Shown: in pieces, positions 1 through 4,895 of the stretch
Layout of the letters: the number at the start of each line of letters is the position of its first letter
Numbering within the stretch: position 1 is the first letter of the stretch
NCBI GenBank assembly: GCA_020431945.1
Contig: JAGQHH010000417.1
Location: 1-5,345 of the forward strand
DNA length: 5,345 nucleotides
Origin: Cyanobacteria bacterium HKST-UBA02
Lineage (GTDB): Bacteria; Cyanobacteriota; Vampirovibrionia; Obscuribacterales; Obscuribacteraceae
Direction: 5' to 3'
Notes under the pieces: generated by a model
Databases searched by the model: none
What the model was told of the DNA's origin: nothing
What the model saw: only the letters and a program-made list of their open reading frames with translations
Made by a program: the position numbers and the translations under genes

Positions 1-189
1 GAAGCCACCGTCTCCAAGGTCGGCGAAGAGCAGCTCTTCTATCTCATGGCCAGGGGTCTCACCCAGGATGAGGCGACAGCTATGATCGTGAACGGTTTCT
101 TCGAGCCTTTCACCAAAGAGCTGCCCCTGGAATATGCTGTAGAGTTGAACCGACTGATTCAACTCGAGATGGAAGGATCCGTAGGCTAG
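1..189 (+). CDS. sufB: SufB, C-terminal fragment (Fe-S cluster scaffold)
   Basis: This is the last 62 codons of the SUF scaffold subunit SufB; the gene continues off the left edge. SufB forms the SufBC2D complex, a cytosolic scaffold on which Fe-S clusters are built from persulfide sulfur. The fragment starts EATVSK and carries [35 protein letters not shown] and the terminal SVG, all typical of the SufB C-terminus. From memory of the E. coli protein (495 residues), the first residue here, Glu, corresponds to Glu434, which with an upstream Cys is implicated in cluster assembly. The tail after that Glu has the same length (62 residues) as in E. coli, so the C-terminus looks intact. It ends in TAG six bases before sufD. 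SufD is a paralogue with the same C-terminal fold, but the Glu and the ELPLEYAVE stretch mark this as SufB. Confidence 0.95.
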   Translation, partial: EATVSKVGEEQLFYLMARGLTQDEATAMIVNGFFEPFTKELPLEYAVELNRLIQLEMEGSVG

Positions 190-195
190 ATTCAA

Positions 196-1554
196 ATGAC
201 GGAGTCAATGACAGTGAGCACAATCACCCGCGATGGCGTAGACAGCCTGGCCATGGGCCGCAAAGAACCGGACTGGTTGAAGAAAGCGAGAGTGGCAGCC
301 TGGGAATACTATCTCTCCCTCCCGGCCCCGGCAGCCAGGGACGAGGCCTGGCGCAAGACTCGCTTCGCCGATCTCGACCTGAGCAAGGTGACCACCTCCT
401 CGGTGGTGGACCGGGCTGTCACGGAAGAGCTCCCGGCAGTGGCGGCCATCGAGAAATCCATGGAGAAGATAAGTGGACTGATCGCCAGCTCATTCAACAG
501 CTCATTCAGCGCCCGTCTCGATCCCGAACTCAAGAAAAAGGGCGTGGTCTTCGCCACCTTGAGCCAGTCCCTGGAAGAGACCCCCGAACTTGCCAGGCAA
601 TGGCTTGCAGGCACCCACGAGAATGCCGATAAGTTCGAAGCCATGACCCGGGCCCTGTGCAACTGCGGAGCCCTTCTCTATGTTCCTGACGGAGTCGAGA
701 TCGAAGAGCCATTTCTGATCGTGCATTGTCTCGAGAATGGCACATCCGGCAGTGCCACCTTCCCGCGCATCCTGATCAAAGCCGGCGCCAACGCAAGATT
801 CCGGGTAGTCAATGTTTTCACGTCCGCTTCCGGCAACGGCAGCGACGGGAATACGGAACTCTCTTTCGTAGACGCCCTGGTCGAGCTCGAGCTCGGAGCC
901 GGCGCCGCTCTCGACTATGTCGAGATTCAGGACTTCGCTGACGCCGATTCGAAAGTATTCTTCGTCAGCAAAAGCATCAATCGTATCGGCAAAGATGCCG
1001 CCGTCAAGAGCCTCACCACCGGACTCGGTGGCTACCAGCTCAAGACCGATATCGAGACCGAGCTCAACGAGCGCGGCGCCAATAGCTCTATACAGGGCGT
1101 GGTGCTGGGCTTCGAAGAAGAGCATCTGAGCTATAACACGATCCAGAAGCATAACGCCCCAGACACCTCCTCGAACATCAATTTCCTGGTGGCACTCAAA
1201 GACCGGGCGGTCTCCGCCTATCAAGGCAATATCATGGTTGCCAGAGAAGCGCAGAAGACCGATGCCTTCCAGTCCAACAAGAACCTCCTTCTGGGCGATA
1301 AGGCCAAGGCCGACTCCATTCCAAGGCTGGAGATTCTGGCGGACGATGTGAAATGCTCCCACGGTGCCACGGTTGGACCGGTAGACAAAGACCAGGTCTT
1401 CTATCTCATGGCTCGCGGACTCGATCGAAAGACCGCTGAAGAGCTCGTGGTGAGCGGCTTCTTCAACACGGTCCTGGAGAAGAACCCGGTACCCCAGACC
1501 GGTGCCTGGATCGAAGGGCGGCTCAGAGATAAGATTCACGGTATCGAAAAATGA
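196..1554 (+). CDS. sufD: SufD, Fe-S cluster assembly protein
   Basis: This 452-residue protein is the SufD partner of SufB in the SufBC2D scaffold, needed for iron acquisition and cluster formation in the cytosol. The N-terminal region (about 20-65) has the helical SufD signature EPDWLKKARVAAWEYY, then AWRKTRFADL. The middle (about 160-370) is the low-complexity right-handed beta-helix. The C-terminus has VKCSHGATVGPVDKDQVFYL with His389, equivalent to E. coli SufD His360, which lies at the SufB-SufD interface near the assembly site. Where SufB has a catalytic Glu this protein has Gly390, as expected for SufD. The length fits the family (about 420-460). The ATG at 196 follows the sufB stop by six bases. 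Its ribosome site is poor: GGAAGGA at 171-177 is rather distant. An in-frame ATG at 208, with GGAG at 201-204 only three bases ahead, is an alternative start. The last four bases overlap the next gene. Confidence 0.95.
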   Translation: MTESMTVSTITRDGVDSLAMGRKEPDWLKKARVAAWEYYLSLPAPAARDEAWRKTRFADLDLSKVTTSSVVDRAVTEELPAVAAIEKSMEKISGLIASSFNSSFSARLDPELKKKGVVFATLSQSLEETPELARQWLAGTHENADKFEAMTRALCNCGALLYVPDGVEIEEPFLIVHCLENGTSGSATFPRILIKAGANARFRVVNVFTSASGNGSDGNTELSFVDALVELELGAGAALDYVEIQDFADADSKVFFVSKSINRIGKDAAVKSLTTGLGGYQLKTDIETELNERGANSSIQGVVLGFEEEHLSYNTIQKHNAPDTSSNINFLVALKDRAVSAYQGNIMVAREAQKTDAFQSNKNLLLGDKAKADSIPRLEILADDVKCSHGATVGPVDKDQVFYLMARGLDRKTAEELVVSGFFNTVLEKNPVPQTGAWIEGRLRDKIHGIEK

Positions 1555-1868
1555 CTGAGCTCTTTCAAAAGATAGCCGACGGAAAAGACGTCCCGGAGGG
1601 ACAGTCTAAGGTTTTCGAGATATCAGGCGAGAAAGTAGCCCTCTGCAATGTCGCCGGCAAGTACTACGCCGTCGCCGACCTCTGCAGCCACGATGACGGT
1701 CCCCTCGGCGAAGGAGAGCTGGTGGGCGACCAGATCGAATGTCCTAGACACGGAGCACGATTCGATCTGAACACCGGCGCTGCCATGTGCCTTCCGGCAG
1801 TGATGCCGATTCCCGCGTATAACGTCGAAGTGAGGGGCCAGGAAATCTGGATAGGAGCCCGCAAGTGA
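1551..1868 (+). CDS. Rieske-type [2Fe-2S] ferredoxin in the suf operon
   Basis: This is a soluble 105-residue Rieske ferredoxin of the kind often annotated as 'non-heme iron oxygenase ferredoxin subunit'. The cluster ligands are visible as C45-S-H47 and C64-P-R-H67 (CxH-x16-CxxH), in the contexts DLCSHDDGPLG and IECPRHGARFDLNTG. Two Cys and two His would bind a [2Fe-2S] cluster. There is no signal peptide, membrane anchor or oxygenase catalytic domain, so this is the bare carrier domain at its usual length (about 100-110). It starts with ATG overlapping the sufD stop (ATGA) and its stop overlaps the sufS start (GTGA). It has no clear ribosome site, so translation is probably coupled to sufD. 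No dioxygenase is in view. The context suggests electron supply to Fe-S assembly, or simple co-expression of a cluster-requiring client; that role is inference. Extra Cys32 and Cys80 are not ligands of the standard motif. Confidence 0.92.
   Translation: MTELFQKIADGKDVPEGQSKVFEISGEKVALCNVAGKYYAVADLCSHDDGPLGEGELVGDQIECPRHGARFDLNTGAAMCLPAVMPIPAYNVEVRGQEIWIGARK
1853..1857 (+). promoter_or_regulatory. Ribosome binding site for sufS (supports GTG start)
   Basis: AGGAG lies seven bases before the GTG at 1865, inside the end of the ferredoxin gene. The spacing favours the GTG at 1865 over the in-frame ATG at 1871 (13 bases) or at 1901. Confidence 0.7.
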
Positions 1869-3148
1869 TCATGACAAACCAGGTGACAGAGCTGAAAACC
1901 ATGAACCAGTCCGCACTGGACACCAGATCCATCCGTAAAGACTTCCCGATTCTCGACCGTATCATCGACGGCAATAAACTGGTATATCTCGACAACGCCG
2001 CCACCTCTCAGAAGCCGGTGCGGGTGATCCGCTCCATCACCGACTATTACGAGCGTTACAACTCCAACGTCCACCGCGGTCTGCATACCCTGTCGGAGGA
2101 AGCTACCGAAGCTTTCGAAGCCGTGCGCGGAAAAATGGCGGCATTCATCGGAGCATCCTCGGAAAAAGAGGTGATCTTCACCCGCAATGCCACCGAAGCC
2201 ATCAACCTGGTGGCTTTCTCCTGGGGTGACAACAATATTCAGGAAGGCGACGAGATCGTCGTTTCGATCATGGAGCACCACAGCAATTTCGTTCCCTGGC
2301 AGGAGCTTGCCCGGCGCAAAGGTGCCAGACTGGTCTTTCTCCCCCTAACCAAGGACGGCACCATCGACCTGGAAGCCGCCGAGAAGCTGATCACCGAAAA
2401 GACGAAAATCCTGGCTGTCACCCAGATGTCCAATGTTCTCGGCACGATCCCGCCGGTCGCGACTCTGGTGTCCCTGGCCCGCAAGCAAGGCGCCCTGACC
2501 CTCGTGGACGGCGCCCAGGGCGTGTCGCACCTGCCCACCTCGGTACAGGATCTGGGTTGCGACTTCCTGGTCTTCTCCATGCACAAGATGCTTGGTCCCA
2601 CCGGGGTGGGAGTGCTCTGGGGACGCGAAGAGATTCTCGAGAAGATGCCGCCATTTCTCTTCGGCGGAGACATGATCAGCTCGGTACGCAAAGAAAAGAC
2701 TCGCTACAACGAGCTTCCCTGGAAATTCGAGGCCGGCACCCCCAATGTCGCTGATGTCATCGCCAGTGGTGTCGCCATCGACTATCTCGGCGAGCTCGGC
2801 ATGAGCAATGTCAGAGCCCACGAGCTCGAGCTCACCAGACACGCTCTCAAGCGGTTCGAGGCTCTCGACGGCATGCGTGTCTACGGTCCGCGCAATCTGG
2901 AAGAGCGAGGCGGAGTGATCTCTTTCAACTACCGGGACATTCACCCCCACGATATGGGTCAGATCCTCAACGAGTCGGGCATCGCTATCCGAGCCGGTCA
3001 CCACTGCTGCCAGCCGCTCATGCACGAGCTGGGCATAATGGGTACAGCCAGGGCGAGCTTCTACATATATAACACCATCGAAGAGATCGATCTCTTGATC
3101 GACTCTCTCAAGGAAGTAGAAAGGGTTCTGGGCCATGTCGCTGGATGA
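1865..3148 (+). CDS. sufS: SufS, type II cysteine desulfurase
   Basis: This 427-residue PLP enzyme converts L-cysteine to alanine and holds the sulfur as a cysteine persulfide for transfer to SufU. Family landmarks are in order: SIRKDFPIL near the N-terminus; LDNAATSQKP (about 43-52); NVHRGLHTLSEEAT; FTRNATEAINLV; MEHHSNFVPWQ with the PLP-stacking His138; VDGAQG with Asp215 and Gln218; SMHKMLGPTG with the Schiff-base Lys241; EAGTPN; and RAGHHCCQPLM with catalytic Cys381. The spacing from Asp215 to Lys241 matches E. coli SufS (Asp200, Lys226). An unusual feature is a second cysteine, Cys382, directly after the catalytic one, where Ala is more usual. GTG at 1865 is chosen for its AGGAG at good spacing. 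The protein has a leader of about 20 residues before the conserved region, slightly longer than typical, so ATG 1871 or ATG 1901 remain possible. The 3' end overlaps sufU by 14 bases. Confidence 0.96.
   Translation: MIMTNQVTELKTMNQSALDTRSIRKDFPILDRIIDGNKLVYLDNAATSQKPVRVIRSITDYYERYNSNVHRGLHTLSEEATEAFEAVRGKMAAFIGASSEKEVIFTRNATEAINLVAFSWGDNNIQEGDEIVVSIMEHHSNFVPWQELARRKGARLVFLPLTKDGTIDLEAAEKLITEKTKILAVTQMSNVLGTIPPVATLVSLARKQGALTLVDGAQGVSHLPTSVQDLGCDFLVFSMHKMLGPTGVGVLWGREEILEKMPPFLFGGDMISSVRKEKTRYNELPWKFEAGTPNVADVIASGVAIDYLGELGMSNVRAHELELTRHALKRFEALDGMRVYGPRNLEERGGVISFNYRDIHPHDMGQILNESGIAIRAGHHCCQPLMHELGIMGTARASFYIYNTIEEIDLLIDSLKEVERVLGHVAG
3121..3125 (+). promoter_or_regulatory. Ribosome binding site for sufU
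   Basis: AAGGG sits nine bases before the ATG at 3135, within the 3' end of sufS. It supports a sufU start that overlaps sufS by 14 bases. Confidence 0.5.
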
Positions 3149-3584
3149 TCTCTATCGAGAGACGATACTCGATCACTATCACAACCCTCGCAACCACGGC
3201 ACCATAGACGGTGCCACATCCAGCGCCGAGGGTGTCAATCCCCTCTGCGGCGACGAGCTCACTCTCTACCTGAAGATGGATGGAGACAAGATTACCGATA
3301 TCAAGCTCGAGGCTCACGGATGCTCGATCAACACTGCCTCCGGATCGATGATGTCAGAGGCGGTCATGGGCAAATCAGTGAGCGAGGCCCGGCAGGTCAT
3401 CGAAGTATTCAAGAATATGATGATGTCCAGGGGCGAGGAAGTCGATATCATGGATGAAGACCTCGAGGACCTGGAAGCCCTGAGCGGTGTGCGCAAATAC
3501 CCTGTGCGAGTGAAGTGCGCTCTACTGCCCTGGAATACCCTCATCGAAGGTCTCGAGTCTGCCGGTTTCAAGAACGAAAAATAG
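3135..3584 (+). CDS. sufU: SufU, zinc-dependent sulfur acceptor for SufS
   Basis: This 149-residue protein of the IscU-like fold accepts persulfide sulfur from SufS and passes it to the SufBCD scaffold, the role SufE plays in E. coli. It starts MSLDDLYRETILDHYHNPRN, classic for SufU. The zinc ligands are visible: Cys38 and Asp40 in NPLCGDE, Cys63 in HGCSINTASGS, and Cys128 in VRVKCALLPW. Between the second and third Cys lies the roughly 20-residue acidic insertion (about 100-120, including DIMDEDLEDLEAL) that separates SufU from the true scaffold IscU. The usual IscU C-terminal motif is absent. Length and Cys positions closely match Bacillus SufU (Cys41, 66 and 128 there, from memory). It lies directly downstream of and overlaps sufS, its obligatory partner, which makes a scaffold role unlikely. 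Confidence 0.95.
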   Translation: MSLDDLYRETILDHYHNPRNHGTIDGATSSAEGVNPLCGDELTLYLKMDGDKITDIKLEAHGCSINTASGSMMSEAVMGKSVSEARQVIEVFKNMMMSRGEEVDIMDEDLEDLEALSGVRKYPVRVKCALLPWNTLIEGLESAGFKNEK

Positions 3585-3587
3585 GGA
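3583..3587 (+). promoter_or_regulatory. Ribosome binding site for the sufT-like gene
   Basis: AGGGA overlaps the sufU stop codon and ends four bases before the ATG at 3592. The spacing is short but acceptable, and no better start is nearby. Confidence 0.45.
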
Positions 3588-3591
3588 AATT

Positions 3592-3900
3592 ATGTCTACT
3601 CTTCAAGAAGATGTGGTGATGGAAAGCCTCCGGACCGTCAAGGATCCCGAGCTCGGCGTCAATATTGTCGATCTCGGACTGATCTACGGGGTCGAGATCA
3701 GCGACGCCCTGGTCAATGTAAAGATGACACTTACAAGTCCAGCCTGCCCGCTGGGAGGCGTCATCCAGGGACAGGCCCATCAGGCTCTCAAGAAACTTCC
3801 CTGGGTAAAAGAAGTGAAGATCGACCTGGTCTGGAGCCCTCGCTGGGACCCGAAAACCATGGCCAGCGAAGAAGCAAAGATGGACCTGGGTATCCTCTGA
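3592..3900 (+). CDS. sufT: MIP18/DUF59 family Fe-S assembly factor (SufT-like)
   Basis: This 102-residue single-domain protein of the MIP18 (DUF59) family is often encoded at the end of suf operons. Members help mature Fe-S proteins, and some bind iron or a cluster through a conserved Cys, but the exact reaction is not settled. Visible signatures are VKDPELGVNIVDLGLIYGV (about 16-34), with the DPE motif at 18-20, and MTLTSPACPLGG with the conserved Cys52. The tail WSPRWDPKTMASEEAKMDLG matches the C-terminal motif of bacterial suf-linked members. Its length equals that of the short SufT type (Bacillus YitW, about 102), not the longer roughly 180-residue type. It starts seven bases after sufU and is the last gene before a non-coding gap, so it is probably the end of the operon. 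PaaD is a relative, but the suf context argues against it here. Confidence 0.88.
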   Translation: MSTLQEDVVMESLRTVKDPELGVNIVDLGLIYGVEISDALVNVKMTLTSPACPLGGVIQGQAHQALKKLPWVKEVKIDLVWSPRWDPKTMASEEAKMDLGIL

Positions 3901-3913
3901 AGGCTGCCAGACA

Positions 3914-3942
3914 TTGCAACTAATAATTAGAGGAAGTAAACT
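3914..3942 (+). promoter_or_regulatory. Possible sigma70-like promoter before the nucleoside hydrolase
   Basis: TTGCAA (3914-3919) and TAAACT (3937-3942) are each four-of-six matches to the -35 and -10 consensus, with a 17-base spacer. The predicted transcription start is near 3949-3950, leaving a leader of about 20 bases. The match is modest and rests on inspection only. The -10 element falls within the inverted repeat at 3929-3948. Confidence 0.25.
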
Positions 3943-3948
3943 TCCTCT
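3929..3948 (+). terminator. Perfect inverted repeat after the suf operon (weak terminator or operator)
   Basis: AGAGGAAG (3929-3936) and CTTCCTCT (3941-3948) are perfectly complementary around a TAAA loop. It lies 28 bases past the stop of the last suf gene. The stem has four G-C and four A-T pairs. The following bases (GTTAAGC) lack a proper T-run, so it would be a poor intrinsic terminator. It could instead be an mRNA 3'-end hairpin or a protein-binding operator for the next gene. Confidence 0.4.
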
Positions 3949-3957
3949 GTTAAGCAT

Positions 3958-3961
3958 GGAG
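3958..3961 (+). promoter_or_regulatory. Ribosome binding site pointing to a CTG start at 3969
   Basis: GGAG sits seven bases before the CTG at 3969. No ATG, GTG or TTG in the hydrolase frame lies between the upstream stop (TAA, 3951-3953) and GTG 4002. This site is the best sequence support for initiation at 3969. Confidence 0.4.
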
Positions 3962-3968
3962 CAGACTT

Positions 3969-4892
3969 CTGAGACCGGTACTACACGATCATGACGGTCA
4001 CGTGGACGACCTTTTGAGCGCCATCCTCTTGTGGCTGGCGCCGGACATCGACCTGCAAGCGGTGGGGGTTACCAATGGCGATTGTTATGCTGACCTGGCT
4101 TTCGAAGCAATGGTCAAAATCGCCACCTATCTCGATCTCGAAGGAGCGGAGATCTCTGTCTGTCCCGATGATATGCCCAATCCTTTTCCCGAGAACTGGC
4201 GCCGGGAAAGCCATATCATCAACGAGCTCCCGATCTTCGGCGAAAATTATCTGAAAAAGCGTTACCAGCAGGGACGCCCGCGCCGGACCGAAGCCGTCTT
4301 CGGAGACTGTCTGGCTAATTCGAAAGAACCCCTTACTCTGGTCACCACCGGTCCCCTGACCAATATAGCGAGCCTTCTCGCGAAAGAGCCCAGGCTCGCC
4401 GAGAAAGTCCGTGAGATGGTCATCATGGGCGGTGCCCTGGATGCTCCCGGCAATGTCGAGGAAGAAGGTCATGACGGCTCGGCAGAATGGAATATCTATG
4501 CCGATCCCCTGGCCTTCAAAGCAGTTCTCGATACAAAAATTCCCCTCACCCTGATCACCCTGGATCTCACCAACAGACTGCCGGTTACCAAAGAGTTCCT
4601 GGCCCGTCTGGATGAGCAGGCGGTTCGCTCGCGCGCTTCTAACCTGGCAGCCAAACTCTGGTCCCTGGTGAAAGGTTTCGAGTATTACTTCTGGGATACC
4701 ATCACCGCAGCTTGCGCCATCGACCCCAGCCTCTTCCAGTTCAAGACCATGAAAATCGATGTCACGACTTCAGGCAAGAGCCAGGGGCGAATTTCAACAT
4801 CGCTTTTCGGAGGCAAAAAAGTGAAAGTGGTCACCGCACTCGAGAAGGACGCCTTCGAGGATCTTCTGGTCTCCATTTTCGCCCAGCGCTAG
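3969..4892 (+). CDS. Nucleoside hydrolase (IU-NH family), probable CTG start
   Basis: This protein belongs to the inosine/uridine-preferring nucleoside hydrolase family, which cleaves ribonucleosides to base plus ribose in salvage. The N-terminal calcium and ribose site reads HDHDGHVDDLLS, with Asp7, Asp9, Asp13 and Asp14 counted from a start at 3969. Further landmarks are VTTGPLTNIA with Thr127, VIMGGAL (about 151-157), AEWNIYADP with Glu173 and Asn175, TLDLTNRL, and WDTITAACAIDPS with Asp243, the last calcium ligand. The catalytic-loop His of classical IU-NH (His241) is Trp here, so substrate choice may differ. The length of 307 fits the family (about 300-330). The first standard start in frame is GTG at 4002, but it would remove Asp7 and Asp9. 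A CTG at 3969 with GGAG seven bases ahead gives MRPVLHDHDG, exactly the family N-terminus. A mutated or misread start is the alternative. No signal peptide is seen, so it is cytosolic. Confidence 0.85.
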   Translation: MRPVLHDHDGHVDDLLSAILLWLAPDIDLQAVGVTNGDCYADLAFEAMVKIATYLDLEGAEISVCPDDMPNPFPENWRRESHIINELPIFGENYLKKRYQQGRPRRTEAVFGDCLANSKEPLTLVTTGPLTNIASLLAKEPRLAEKVREMVIMGGALDAPGNVEEEGHDGSAEWNIYADPLAFKAVLDTKIPLTLITLDLTNRLPVTKEFLARLDEQAVRSRASNLAAKLWSLVKGFEYYFWDTITAACAIDPSLFQFKTMKIDVTTSGKSQGRISTSLFGGKKVKVVTALEKDAFEDLLVSIFAQR

Positions 4893-4895
4893 CTC

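Noticed and set aside
882..895. 14-bp palindrome CGAGCTCGAGCTCG, with its 12-bp core repeated at 2822-2833
   Set aside because: Both copies encode Glu-Leu-Glu-Leu with the favoured codons GAG and CTC, so codon usage explains the repeat.
502..1539. 345-codon open frame on the minus strand
   Set aside because: It lies fully antisense to sufD, a well-supported gene, and its translation resembles no family. Long antisense frames are common in GC-rich codon-biased genes.
1664..2281. 205-codon open frame on the minus strand across the ferredoxin and sufS
   Set aside because: It runs opposite two clear genes and has no recognisable motif.
2345..3136. 263-codon open frame on the minus strand
   Set aside because: It is antisense to sufS, whose catalytic motifs are intact; no recognisable domain and no ribosome site support it.
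3922..3927. AATAAT as a -10 promoter element
   Set aside because: It is a five-of-six match, but no -35-like hexamer lies at the right distance upstream (the position falls at the suf stop codon).
4002..4004. GTG as the start of the nucleoside hydrolase
   Set aside because: It would cut off two Asp residues of the essential DHDGHVDD motif and has no ribosome site at good spacing.
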